This document shows positions 7,041 through 15,843 of a stretch of 28,315 bases of DNA, piece after piece. Every line of letters begins with the position of its first letter. The stretch's first letter is position 1. Origin of the DNA: CAG-791 sp963629395 (lineage in GTDB: Bacteria; Bacillota; Clostridia; Lachnospirales; Lachnospiraceae); the NCBI GenBank assembly GCA_963629395.1, contig CAVGIV010000034.1, forward strand, positions 1 through 28,315, given 5' to 3'. The position numbers were made by a program, and so were the translations under genes. The notes beneath the pieces were generated by a model. The model made no database searches. It had not been told where the DNA came from and worked only from the letters and a program-made list of their open reading frames with translations.

Positions 7041-9386
7041 TTACAGAGTGATTTGTGTATGCTCTGACAGCTCCGCGCTGCGCTTCTCTCCGCTCTCGAG
7101 AATGATCTCAGCCTTCGCGTTCTTCAGCGTTCCTGTCACCTCAAAGGTTACGGTATTGCCACTGCGCGTTGCCTTCACAACGGCCGCCGTATTCGCCGAC
7201 AGATCCGGGATCTCGCACACCGCCGTCTCACCGTCCACCGGCAGATACAGACGAAGCGTCGTCCCTTCCGTGTAATCATAATCCGGCACATCCTTGTGTG
7301 CACCAAAGGCTAAAAGCGCTCCCTCCCGGACGAATACCGGCAGGTTCATGTAGCTGTACTTTTTCTCATACCAGCGGCCGCCGTCCAGGATCTCGCCGTC
7401 AATGAGTCCGACCCACTTGCCGGTGCGATTTACACTCTCGCCTACCTGCACGCCCGGCAGATAGAAGCGACCTACACTCTCCTCGTTGAAAATAGGAGCC
7501 ACCAGCACCGAATCACCCAGCATGTACTGCAAATCCAGATACCGGCAGGCCAGGTCCTTGTGGAACACAAACGGCATCGGCCGCATCACCGGAACGCCGG
7601 TTCTGTGTGCCTCTCCGGCCAGGTGGAAATAATACGGCATCATCTGGCACTTAAGCTCACTGAAGAACCTCACCACATCGTTGGACTCATCGTCAAAGAT
7701 CCACGGCACACGGTAGGAATCCGATCCGTGGAGCCTCGAATGGGTGGAGAACAGTCCGAACTGTGCCCATCTCTTGTACAGATCCGGCGTTGCGGTGCTT
7801 TCAAAGCCCGAGATGTCATGACTCCAGAAGGAGAAGCCGCTCATCATAAAGGACAGACCTGCGTGTACCGTCTCTGCCATGGAGCCATAGGTTGCCGCGC
7901 AGTCGCCGCCCCAGTGAATCGGGAACTTCTGGCTTCCGGCTGTCGCACTGCGGGCGAAGAGCACTGCATTGTCCCTTCCCTTGGACTCTTCCAATGTGGT
8001 GAAGACCACCTGGTTGTAGAGATACGTGTAATAGTTGTGCATCATGATCGGATCGCTGCCGTCATGGTAAACCACATCGATCGGGATTCTCTCACCGAAA
8101 TCCGTCTTAATCGCATCGATTCCCGCATCCAGAAGGCCGCGCACCTTGCCGGCATACCAGCTGCAGGCCTCCGGGTTCGTGAAGTCCACAATTGCAAGGC
8201 CCGGCTGCCAGTTGTCGATCTGCTTAACGCCGTGCCCGTCCCTGCGCATCAGGAAATAGCCATGCTTTACACCCTCACGGAACATCTCGGTATCCTGCGC
8301 AACGTACGGATTGATCCAGCAGCAGAGCTTGAGTCCCTTGTCATGGTAGCGCTGAATCATGCCCTCCACATCTGCAAACACTGCCGGATCCCAGGTGAAA
8401 TCGCACCAATGCAGTGCACGGAGCCAGTAGCAGTCAAAGTGGAACACGCGGAGCGGAATATTGCGCTCCTGCATGCCGCCGATCAGCTGGTTGGTGGTGT
8501 TCTCATCGTAGCTGGGCTTAAAGCTGGTGGACAGCCACAGACCGAAGCTCCAGGCCGGCGGAAGCGCCGGGCGCCCCGTCAGGGCCGTGTACGCCTTGAT
8601 GATATCCGCCGGTGTCTCGCCGTAGAAAATGTGCATCCGCAGCTGCTCACCCGGAACGGAGGTGCCGACAAAGCCCACCTTCTCCGAGCAGACCTCATAG
8701 GAAACCGGTCCTGTGTGATCTGCAAAGACGCCGTACCCCTCGCTGCTCATATAGAACGGAATGTTTTTGTAGCTGACGTCGCTGGCAGTACCGCCGTCCT
8801 CATTCCACAGATTCACGGTCTGGCCGTTTTTTACAAAGGGTGTGAAGCGCTCGCCGAAGCCGTAGATGGTCTCTCCCGGCTTCACGGACAGCTCTGTCAG
8901 CATGTAGGGCTCGTAGTTTTGTTCAAAATAGTGCGGATCCATGCGCAGCGACGCCGGCTTTTTGTTCACCCGCATATAGCCGATATTGCGGAAGCCCGCT
9001 CCCGTAAGGAGGCGTCCTGCTGCCTCAAAGGAAATGGCACAGGTTTCGCGGTTCACACGAACCGTCATGTCGCCTGCGGTCAAAACCGCTTCCTTCTCAT
9101 CGATGGAAACGCTGGTCTCATCCGGATTCTCCATCAGCTCAAAGCGCGGCTCCTTCGAATCATAGGCCATGTAGTGCGTCGTCGTTATCGCAATGTCATT
9201 GTGCCCCGCCGACACAATGTCGATATAGAGCACCGTGACATCCAGTGCATCCGCCCTGGAACGAATCGGGCGCTCCGGCGCCGCAATCCGCATGCCGTGC
9301 GGAATCTCCTCCACGGTGAAAGCCTGCGAGGCAAACGATGCCTGCACATTTTCACTCCGAAGCCAGTAACCATCTGTAAATTTCAT
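7041..9386 (-). CDS. yicI: GH31 alpha-xylosidase, YicI type
   Basis: Predicted cytosolic exo-enzyme that releases alpha-linked D-xylose from the non-reducing end of oligosaccharides (such as isoprimeverose or xyloglucan pieces). The 781 residues align along their whole length with what I recall of E. coli YicI (772 residues), from the start MKFTDGYWLR through YGFGERFTPFVKNGQT near 175-190 and RPALPPAWSFGLWLSTSF near 272-289. The nucleophile region KTDFGER places Asp429, and HWGGD places acid/base Asp495; the 66-residue gap equals that between YicI Asp416 and Asp482. No signal peptide is visible. The ATG at 9386 has AGGAGGGG upstream. It has its own promoter and palindromic operator at 9508-9530, so it may be controlled apart from the two GH31 genes upstream. 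Family assignment is firm; xylose rather than glucose specificity follows from the YicI resemblance. Confidence 0.93.
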   Translation of the reverse strand: MKFTDGYWLRSENVQASFASQAFTVEEIPHGMRIAAPERPIRSRADALDVTVLYIDIVSAGHNDIAITTTHYMAYDSKEPRFELMENPDETSVSIDEKEAVLTAGDMTVRVNRETCAISFEAAGRLLTGAGFRNIGYMRVNKKPASLRMDPHYFEQNYEPYMLTELSVKPGETIYGFGERFTPFVKNGQTVNLWNEDGGTASDVSYKNIPFYMSSEGYGVFADHTGPVSYEVCSEKVGFVGTSVPGEQLRMHIFYGETPADIIKAYTALTGRPALPPAWSFGLWLSTSFKPSYDENTTNQLIGGMQERNIPLRVFHFDCYWLRALHWCDFTWDPAVFADVEGMIQRYHDKGLKLCCWINPYVAQDTEMFREGVKHGYFLMRRDGHGVKQIDNWQPGLAIVDFTNPEACSWYAGKVRGLLDAGIDAIKTDFGERIPIDVVYHDGSDPIMMHNYYTYLYNQVVFTTLEESKGRDNAVLFARSATAGSQKFPIHWGGDCAATYGSMAETVHAGLSFMMSGFSFWSHDISGFESTATPDLYKRWAQFGLFSTHSRLHGSDSYRVPWIFDDESNDVVRFFSELKCQMMPYYFHLAGEAHRTGVPVMRPMPFVFHKDLACRYLDLQYMLGDSVLVAPIFNEESVGRFYLPGVQVGESVNRTGKWVGLIDGEILDGGRWYEKKYSYMNLPVFVREGALLAFGAHKDVPDYDYTEGTTLRLYLPVDGETAVCEIPDLSANTAAVVKATRSGNTVTFEVTGTLKNAKAEIILESGEKRSAELSEHTQITL

Positions 9387-9507
9387 GTTGTACCCCTCCT
9401 GGTCGTTACCGCCTTGCTTAGAACTACTGATTCAGTTTTACCAGCAGTCCTTGTACCTGTACACAACCTTCCGCAAAATGCCGGCGCTATGTCTGCGTTT
9501 TGCAGCA

Positions 9508-9530
9508 CGTAAACGTTTACGCTGATTCTA
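9508..9530 (-). promoter_or_regulatory. -10 box and LacI-type operator of alpha-xylosidase gene
   Basis: CGTAAACGTTTACG at 9508-9521 is a perfect 14-bp palindrome with the central CG typical of LacI/CcpA-family operators. On the minus strand TAGAAT (9525-9530) lies four bases upstream, so the palindrome would cover the transcription start and block RNA polymerase when bound. The -35 is weak. No LacI-family regulator gene is in the window. The rest of the 230-base gap 9387-9616 holds a 7-bp hairpin (CACCAGA / TCTGGTG, around 9586-9610) without a T-tract and nothing else that I can support. Confidence 0.65.
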
Positions 9531-9616
9531 CACCATCCCTTTTGATCTTGGAAGCAGGCCGCATCAATGTTTAGCAGATATTTTCCCACCAGACAGTAAG
9601 TTCTGGTGCTTCGCGC

Positions 9617-11668
9617 CTACAGCATGATATCGCTCAGCTTTCCATCCCTTGCAAAGGCCGGAAGGACGTCCTTGGGTGCCGGAACAACGTGCTCCATTCC
9701 GCCCTCGTAGATCTTATTATCTGCAAGAGAACGCCAGCTGCCGGCCGGGAGGTACACCTTTCTTTCCGTTGTATTTTCGTACAGAATCGGTGCCACCAAA
9801 AGATCTGCTCCGAGCAAATATTCATCATCGATCGTCCATGCTCTTGCGTCCTCCGGAAATTCGTAGAACAGCGGCCGCATCACCGGATCCCCCTTTTCGT
9901 GGGCTGTCCGCATGGTCTCCCTTATATAAGGGCGAAGCTTCTCGCGAAGCTCCATGTATTTTTTGCAAATCCCGTAGATTTCTTCTCCGTAGCTCCATAC
10001 CTCGTTGTCCGCTCCGGACGGGCATTTTCCTCCCTTTACGCTGCTCATCGGCTCCTGAATCGGTTCCCGGAAGCCATGCAGCCGCATCACCGGACAAAAG
10101 GCGCCGAACTCAAACCACCTGGTGAAAACCTCCTTGAAGGCATCATCATAGATGTTGCCGCCGTGGAAGCCGCCGATGTCCGTCGTCCACCACGGAATTC
10201 CGGCAATGCCCATCGAAAGCCCTGCACGCAGCTGATTTCTAAGCGATGCAAACGAAGAATCAATATCCCCTGACCAGACCAGGGCTCCGTAGCGCTGCGA
10301 TCCTGCCCACGCGCAGCGCAGCAGATTCACAATATTCTCCTGTCCTTCCCTGGTCATGCCCTCGTAGGCCATTCGGGCATATTCTCTGGGATAGATATTC
10401 CCCACTTCCACATCCGCGCCCTTAAAGTAGCGATAATGCGAGAATTCATAGCCGCCGTAGCCAGGTTCCCCGTTGAGCTCCGGCTCCGCCTCATCCAGCC
10501 AGAAGATGTGAATTCCCTTTTCATAGTAGTTCTTTCGTATCACATCCCACACATAGCTGCGCGTTTCCTTGTTGGTGACATCAATGATGGCGGCATTGCC
10601 CAGCTGTCCCAGGCGTTTGCCGTGCTCGGAACGGATCAGACCGCCGGCCTCCTTAAGATGCGGATAGCTGGAAGATTTCTCCTCTACAGTGGGCCAGATG
10701 GAGACCATCAGGTGGATTCCCATCTGCTTCAATTCCTTCACCATACCCTCCGGATCCGGCCAGTAATCCTCATCAAAGGTCCAATCACCCTCATAGGGCC
10801 AGTGGAAATAGTCCACCACAATCACATCAATCGGAAGGTTTCTTCTCTTATACTCCCTTGCAACCTCCAGAATCTCATCCTGTGTCTTGTAGCGAAGCTT
10901 GCACTGCCAGAAGCCAAGTCCGTATTCCGGCATCATCGGAACCTTTCCGGACACCTCTGCGTACGACTGTTCAATCTCTGCCGGCGTATCTCCTGCCGTA
11001 ATCCAGTAGTCCATCTGCTTCGTCGAAGCAGCCTTCCATTCCGTTACATTTTTCCCAAAGGTAACCTGACCGATCCCCGGGTTATTCCAAAGGAATCCAT
11101 AGCCATTTGATGACAGTGCAAAGGGAACCGAAGCCTGTGAATTGCGATGAGCCAGCTCCAGAACGCATCCCTTCATGTCCAGATACGGCTGCTGATACTG
11201 CCCAAGGCCAAATATCTTCTCCCCGTCCACCGGCTCAAAGCGAACCGTCAGCGCATAATTATCCATCATGGCATAGGGTTCAAAGGTTCTGGCATAGATC
11301 TCCAGCGCAGAATTGAATTCCTTATGTCCCTCCTCCATCATGGAACGGGTCCGCTGAAACTCCTGCAGCAGGATCTTTCCATTCTGATTATAGAAGGTAA
11401 GCTTTCCCGATCCGGAAAGCTCGGCGCGAATCTTGCCATTCGTCAATACCGCTCCATTTCCATCCGCAGCAGCCTCTGAGGACGTCCTTTTCGGATTCGG
11501 AAGCAGCGCAGACAAATCCTCATCCTCCAGAAATGAAGCCCGCTGCGTTGCTCTGACGCGGATAGAATTCTCTCCCCAGGGTTCTATTACCAGCAGTTCC
11601 TTATCATATCGTCTGATTATCTTTCCGTTTTCAATCGTAACCATAGGTTTGTCCTTATCCGTTGTCAT
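9617..11668 (-). CDS. GH31 alpha-glycosidase (paralogue B)
   Basis: Glycoside hydrolase family 31 protein of up to 683 residues, predicted cytosolic, acting on a non-reducing alpha-linked xylose or glucose. Order: N-terminal beta-sandwich (IFGLGQYQQ near 152-160, ELAHRNSQASVPF near 171-183), TIM barrel from about 240, nucleophile Asp392 in WLDEAEPE, acid/base Asp468 in WSGDID, then GIPWWTTDIGGF near 490-501 and C-terminal beta domains. It is closely similar to the adjacent upstream gene and clearly less like the YicI-type gene. The upstream stop TGA is followed directly by this ATG, implying coupled translation, but no ribosome site precedes it. An ATG at 11644 (M9) has AAGGA upstream and may be the true start. 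Substrate is uncertain: alpha-xylosidase and alpha-glucosidase are both possible. Confidence 0.88.
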   Translation of the reverse strand: MTTDKDKPMVTIENGKIIRRYDKELLVIEPWGENSIRVRATQRASFLEDEDLSALLPNPKRTSSEAAADGNGAVLTNGKIRAELSGSGKLTFYNQNGKILLQEFQRTRSMMEEGHKEFNSALEIYARTFEPYAMMDNYALTVRFEPVDGEKIFGLGQYQQPYLDMKGCVLELAHRNSQASVPFALSSNGYGFLWNNPGIGQVTFGKNVTEWKAASTKQMDYWITAGDTPAEIEQSYAEVSGKVPMMPEYGLGFWQCKLRYKTQDEILEVAREYKRRNLPIDVIVVDYFHWPYEGDWTFDEDYWPDPEGMVKELKQMGIHLMVSIWPTVEEKSSSYPHLKEAGGLIRSEHGKRLGQLGNAAIIDVTNKETRSYVWDVIRKNYYEKGIHIFWLDEAEPELNGEPGYGGYEFSHYRYFKGADVEVGNIYPREYARMAYEGMTREGQENIVNLLRCAWAGSQRYGALVWSGDIDSSFASLRNQLRAGLSMGIAGIPWWTTDIGGFHGGNIYDDAFKEVFTRWFEFGAFCPVMRLHGFREPIQEPMSSVKGGKCPSGADNEVWSYGEEIYGICKKYMELREKLRPYIRETMRTAHEKGDPVMRPLFYEFPEDARAWTIDDEYLLGADLLVAPILYENTTERKVYLPAGSWRSLADNKIYEGGMEHVVPAPKDVLPAFARDGKLSDIML

Positions 11669-13744
11669 TCATACGTGCAGTATGTATCCGTTCCGTGTAA
11701 AGAGCGGGATCTGCTCCAGCGGCGTCTGAACGGTTACCGTAGCTCCGCCCTCCATTGTCTCCCCGGTCCATACGTTCGTCCACTGCGTTCCTGCCGGCAG
11801 GTAAACGTTTTTACTCGTTTCTCCTGCCTCCATGACCGGTGCCACCAGCACGTTCGGACCGAACATATACGCCGACTCATTCTCCCATGCCTTCGAGTCC
11901 TCCGGGAAGTCATAGAACAGCGGCCGCATCACCGGATCGCCCTTTTCATGTGCCGCCGTCATCAGCTCACGAATGTATGGCCGCATCTGCTCACGAAGCT
12001 CAATATACTTTCTGCAAATCTCGTACACCTTCTCGCCGTAGGACCAGATCTCATTGGGTGCGCCGGATACGCAGGTCGCTCCGCCGGTTGTTCCCAGCTG
12101 CGGCTGATACGGCATCCGGTATCCGTGCAGGCGCATTACCGGGCAGAAGGCTCCGTACTCAAACCAGCGGACGAATACCTCATGATAGCTTTCATCATAA
12201 ATATTGGCGCCAAAGAATCCTCCAATATCCGTTGTCCACCAGGGAATGCCGGCAATGCCCATATTTAAGCCGGCGCAAAACTGATTTCGAAGGCTCTCGA
12301 ATGTAGAGTGAATGTCTCCGGACCATACAAGCGCACCGTACTTCTGCGAACCCGCCCATGCGCAGCGCAGAAGATTTACAATGTTCTCCTGACCGGCTTC
12401 CTTCATGCCATCAAAGAACGTTTTCGCATACATAACAGGATATACATTGCCGATCTGCGTATTCGGTCCGAGATGATACCGGTAGTTTTCAAAATCGTAT
12501 ACGGTATACTCCGGCTCCGCCTCATCCAGCCAGAAAATCTTCACGCCCTTATCGTGGTAGTTCTTTTTGCACTTTCCCCAGACATACTCTCTGGCTTCCG
12601 GGTTGGTCGGATCGAACTGAATCGTATTGCCCTGATAGGTGTTGTCGATGCGAACCCCCTTCTCCACTCTGGTAAGAAGGCCCTTTGCCATCATCTCATC
12701 AAAGTTCTCCGATTTGTAATCCACCATCGGCCACACCGACACCATGAGCTCAATTCCCATGTCCTTCAGCTCACGGATCATTGCATCCGGATCCGGCCAA
12801 TAGGTGGGATCGAACCGCCAGTCTCCCTGCTTGGGCCAATGGAAAAAGTCCACAACGATGACATCAATCGGGATCTCTCTTCTCTTATACTCTCTGGCAA
12901 CCTCCAGAAGCTCCTCCTGGGTCTGATAGCGAAGCTTGCACTGCCAGAAGCCCATACCGTATTCCGGCATCATCGGAACCTTTCCGGTTGCATCCGCATA
13001 TGCATGCTCGATTTCGGCCGGTGTATCTCCGGCTGTGATCCAGTAGTCCAGCTTCTTTGTAGAAAAGGCCTCCCAGCTGGTAATATTCTTATTGAAATTC
13101 ACCTTGCCGATGGCCGGATTGTTCCATAAGAATCCATACCCAAGGGAGCTGATATAAAACGGAACCGAGGCCTGAGAATTCCGATGCGCCAGCTCCAGCT
13201 CTGCGCCCTTCACATCCAGAAAATCCTGCTGGTACTGCCCCATACCGAAAATCTTCTCTCCGGCATTTCCTTCAAACCGCATGGTCAGCTGATAATCGCC
13301 GCCGATGATGGGCTTAAACTCTCTTCCTTCTACCTCCAGGGAGCTTGTGGTAGGTGCGAACATATCCTTACGGTTGCGGACATATTCCTCCAGGAGCTTT
13401 TCTCCCTTGCTGTTGTAGAAGGTGATTTTTCCGATATTATTGATGACTGCCTTGATTTTTCCGTTGCAGATGGATGCACTGTACTCTTCAATCACAACCT
13501 CTGCATCTGTTTTCTTCGGGTTACCTTCAAGTGCCCACAGCTCCTTAGGCATTTCAGGCTCCTTCGAGGCGCGAACGCGCAAGGCGTTGTCTCCCCAGGG
13601 TTCGATAATCACTCTCTCTGCATCATAACGGTAGGTCAGCGCACCGTTTTTCTCGGCAAAATACCCCAGCAGAAACTCATTGGTTGTACGAAAATCTCCC
13701 GCGGATCCGCCTTCTTCCACCGAAACTGTGTGTAATTCAGCCAT
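11669..13744 (-). CDS. GH31 alpha-glycosidase (paralogue A)
   Basis: Family GH31 hydrolase of 691 residues with no signal peptide. The beta-sandwich carries IFGMGQYQQ near 165-173 and ELAHRNSQASVPF near 184-196. The TIM barrel has nucleophile Asp407 (FWLDEAEPE) and acid/base Asp477 (WSGDIH), followed by GIPWWTTDIGGF. The ATG at 13744 is chosen for its AGGAGG ribosome site; 13 more codons upstream lack one. It is the first of two tandem paralogues and directly follows the two permease genes, so it probably acts on the sugar they import. Compared with paralogue B, the N-terminus is longer and the region after the nucleophile (EYTVYDFENYRYH versus ELNGEPGYGGYEF) differs, which may reflect a different aglycone preference. 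Alpha-xylosidase or alpha-glucosidase activity cannot be told apart by reading alone. Confidence 0.9.
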   Translation of the reverse strand: MAELHTVSVEEGGSAGDFRTTNEFLLGYFAEKNGALTYRYDAERVIIEPWGDNALRVRASKEPEMPKELWALEGNPKKTDAEVVIEEYSASICNGKIKAVINNIGKITFYNSKGEKLLEEYVRNRKDMFAPTTSSLEVEGREFKPIIGGDYQLTMRFEGNAGEKIFGMGQYQQDFLDVKGAELELAHRNSQASVPFYISSLGYGFLWNNPAIGKVNFNKNITSWEAFSTKKLDYWITAGDTPAEIEHAYADATGKVPMMPEYGMGFWQCKLRYQTQEELLEVAREYKRREIPIDVIVVDFFHWPKQGDWRFDPTYWPDPDAMIRELKDMGIELMVSVWPMVDYKSENFDEMMAKGLLTRVEKGVRIDNTYQGNTIQFDPTNPEAREYVWGKCKKNYHDKGVKIFWLDEAEPEYTVYDFENYRYHLGPNTQIGNVYPVMYAKTFFDGMKEAGQENIVNLLRCAWAGSQKYGALVWSGDIHSTFESLRNQFCAGLNMGIAGIPWWTTDIGGFFGANIYDESYHEVFVRWFEYGAFCPVMRLHGYRMPYQPQLGTTGGATCVSGAPNEIWSYGEKVYEICRKYIELREQMRPYIRELMTAAHEKGDPVMRPLFYDFPEDSKAWENESAYMFGPNVLVAPVMEAGETSKNVYLPAGTQWTNVWTGETMEGGATVTVQTPLEQIPLFTRNGYILHV

Positions 13745-13776
13745 GGTAGTTTCCTCCTGTCGTAATAAAGCTGTCA

Positions 13777-13798
13777 GGGGCAAAATTTCTTTTGCCCC
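13777..13798 (-). other. GAAA-tetraloop hairpin between permease and GH31 genes
   Basis: On the minus strand GGGGCAAAA and TTTTGCCCC form a perfect 9-bp stem closed by a GAAA tetraloop, an unusually stable RNA fold. No T-tract follows, so it is not a terminator. It probably protects the upstream permease message from 3' decay, or marks a processing point that sets the ratio of transporter to enzyme. Confidence 0.65.
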
Positions 13799-13840
13799 AA
13801 CCGGTATTGAATTGCTGTGCGTTTGTGTATGCGTGATTGG

Positions 13841-14764
13841 TTACTCCTTCACTGCTCCGGCTGTCATTCCGCCTACAATGTACTTCTGCAGGAAGATGAA
13901 CAGACAGATAACCGGCAGAACCAGAATGGTTCCATAAGCCATGATGCAGTTCCACTTGGTTCCCCATTTGCTTTGGAACTTGTAAATATTCGCTGTCAGA
14001 GGCCGCATATCCGACTGCACGTTGAAGGTCATGGAGTATGCCAGATCATTCCAGCCGTTCAGGAACGAAATAACCAGTACCGTGATAATTCCTGTCTTAA
14101 TCGCCGGAAGCATGATCAGGAAGAAGGACTGCACCACGTTGCAGCCGTCAATCCGTGCCGCGTCATCCAGGGAAGTCGGTACACTCTTAAAATAGGGCCG
14201 AAGCGTAACCACAATAAACGGAACCGATCCGGATGAAATGGCAATCGCAGGTCCCAGATATGTACCCAGAAGGTGCAGCTGGTTGAAAATAAGGTACATA
14301 GGTGTCAGCATCAGTGACGCCGGGAGCATTTGTGATACCAGGAAGGTCAGCATGAAGGCCTTGCTTCCCTTTACCTTGTACCTTCCCATTCCGTAAGCAC
14401 AGGTAACACCAAAGCCAAGAGACAGGAACATGGATAAAAAGGCAATGCACAAACTGTTTTTAATGGAAGAAACAAATTCCGAATCCGAAAAATTCAGGAT
14501 CCATGGCTCCAGTGTGAAGTTGTGCGGATAATATGTGACAATCTTTCCAAAGGATTCCGCGTCGGTCTTAAATGACATGCTCACCAGCCAGTAAATCGGG
14601 AACAGGAACACAATTGCCACAAGGACGGCAATCACGCACATCACTACATTCGCTCTCTTTTCCCTGGGCGTCATATTGGAAAGATCGATCCGATCCGGGT
14701 TAGCTTTTTCTTTTTTCTTTATATTCTGCTTTGACGCTTCTGCTGTTTTCGTTGTAGTTTTCAT
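13841..14764 (-). CDS. ABC sugar transporter permease, MalG type
   Basis: Inner-membrane permease subunit of a CUT1-family carbohydrate ABC importer, 307 residues. A lysine-rich cytoplasmic N-terminus (about 1-38) is followed by a first membrane helix (VMCVIAVLVAIVFLFPIYWL, about 41-60) and several more. The ATPase-contacting EAA loop is visible as SLDDAARIDG at about 198-207, followed by a hydrophobic stretch ending MLP. Its ATG overlaps the stop of the other permease gene (ATGA), and CGGAGGATG provides the ribosome site. No ATP-binding subunit is encoded nearby; as in many Firmicutes, a shared MsmK-type ATPase elsewhere is presumably used. Imported substrate is inferred from context to be a xylan- or xyloglucan-derived oligosaccharide. 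Confidence 0.93.
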   Translation of the reverse strand: MKTTTKTAEASKQNIKKKEKANPDRIDLSNMTPREKRANVVMCVIAVLVAIVFLFPIYWLVSMSFKTDAESFGKIVTYYPHNFTLEPWILNFSDSEFVSSIKNSLCIAFLSMFLSLGFGVTCAYGMGRYKVKGSKAFMLTFLVSQMLPASLMLTPMYLIFNQLHLLGTYLGPAIAISSGSVPFIVVTLRPYFKSVPTSLDDAARIDGCNVVQSFFLIMLPAIKTGIITVLVISFLNGWNDLAYSMTFNVQSDMRPLTANIYKFQSKWGTKWNCIMAYGTILVLPVICLFIFLQKYIVGGMTAGAVKE

Positions 14765-15657
14765 TCGTCATCCTCCGATGCTACCATCTTGAGATAGAAC
14801 AAGCCGATGATAAACAATATGATAAACAATACCATCGCTACTGCCGAACCCTTGGAGAACTCATACTGCTTAAAGGACAGATTATAAGCGTAGGTTCCAA
14901 GAACATCGGTCGCATTCAGCGGTCCGCCGGATGTCATGATGAACATCAGATCAAAGGCCTTGAAGGTATAAATAAAACCGAGCATCAAAACGGCCATAAT
15001 TGCCGGCCGCAGCAGCGGAAATGTCACGCGCCAGAATCTTTGCCATTTGTTGGCTCCGTCCACCTCTGCCGCCTCCAGCACCTCCTGTGAGATTCCTGTA
15101 AGGCCAGAAGTAAGGAGCAGCATGTTAAACGGAATGCCCACCCAGCAGTTCATCGCAATGACCGCTGCCATTGCGGTTCCCGGCTGCAGCAGCCAGTCCA
15201 CCGGAGAGGATATAATACCAAGATTCATCAGCAGTGAATTGATGACACCGCTGGACTTATCAAACATATTTTTACCAAGCAATGCCGTAACGGACATCGG
15301 CATCATGTACGCAATCAGAATCAACCCGCGGATCGGGCCTGCAAGTGTAAACCGTTTGGAGAAGAACAGGGCCATAATAAAGCCGATGGAGAACTGGAAC
15401 AGAAGGCACCAGAAGGTGAACACAAAGGTGTTCTTCAGTACCAGCTGAAATGTTGCATTGTGAAACAGTTCAATATAGTTCTGTAACCCGACGAATACAT
15501 CCGTTTTGGATGCAAAGGTCTTTACATTGACATTTTTAAAGCTGAGTATGATGTTATAAACAAGCGGGTAACCAAGAATGACTACCATGTAGATAAATCC
15601 GGGAAGAATAAATGCATACCCTTCTCGATTCTTTTTCTGCTGCATCGTTAATTTCAT
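14761..15657 (-). CDS. ABC sugar transporter permease, MalF type
   Basis: Partner permease of the CUT1 importer, 298 residues. The first helix covers about 14-33 (YAFILPGFIYMVVILGYPLV). The EAA loop is EVLEAAEVDGANKWQRFWRV at about 192-211, followed by TFPLLRP, a textbook signature. A GTG at 15666 is the first in-frame start, but AAAGGAAG lies right against it; the ATG at 15657 has proper spacing and is preferred. It overlaps the MalG-type gene by four bases, so the two are made together. Upstream is the binding-protein gene, separated by a terminator-like hairpin that should lower permease expression relative to the lipoprotein. Confidence 0.93.
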   Translation of the reverse strand: MKLTMQQKKNREGYAFILPGFIYMVVILGYPLVYNIILSFKNVNVKTFASKTDVFVGLQNYIELFHNATFQLVLKNTFVFTFWCLLFQFSIGFIMALFFSKRFTLAGPIRGLILIAYMMPMSVTALLGKNMFDKSSGVINSLLMNLGIISSPVDWLLQPGTAMAAVIAMNCWVGIPFNMLLLTSGLTGISQEVLEAAEVDGANKWQRFWRVTFPLLRPAIMAVLMLGFIYTFKAFDLMFIMTSGGPLNATDVLGTYAYNLSFKQYEFSKGSAVAMVLFIILFIIGLFYLKMVASEDDE

Positions 15658-15686
15658 GGAGTCCACTTCCTTTCTTGCCTTATGTT

Positions 15687-15720
15687 AAAAGGGGCTGCCG
15701 CCGAATCCGGCGCAGCCCCT
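15687..15720 (-). terminator. Attenuating hairpin between binding protein and permeases
   Basis: AGGGGCTGC and GCAGCCCCT (minus strand) plus an inner GCCG/CGGC form a very strong stem spanning 15690-15720, followed by only four T residues. It sits downstream of the binding-protein stop codon. It probably terminates part of the transcripts and protects the lipoprotein message, giving an excess of binding protein over permease. The rest of 15721-15843 shows only a CGTAAACGTC half-site near 15816 similar to half of the 9508 operator. Confidence 0.75.
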
Positions 15721-15843
15721 CTGGCATATCATGCATGTCCTTTAAAACAGATGACTGCTCTCAACAGATATAATCCTTAAACTCATTCCCAGACGGTTTT
15801 GTAATTCATGACCGTAAACGTCTATGAACAAGCCATCCGTTTT

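Noticed and set aside
7560..9512. 650-codon plus-strand open frame opposite the YicI-type gene
   Set aside because: It is antisense to a full-length enzyme with intact catalytic residues; its length reflects codon bias, not coding.
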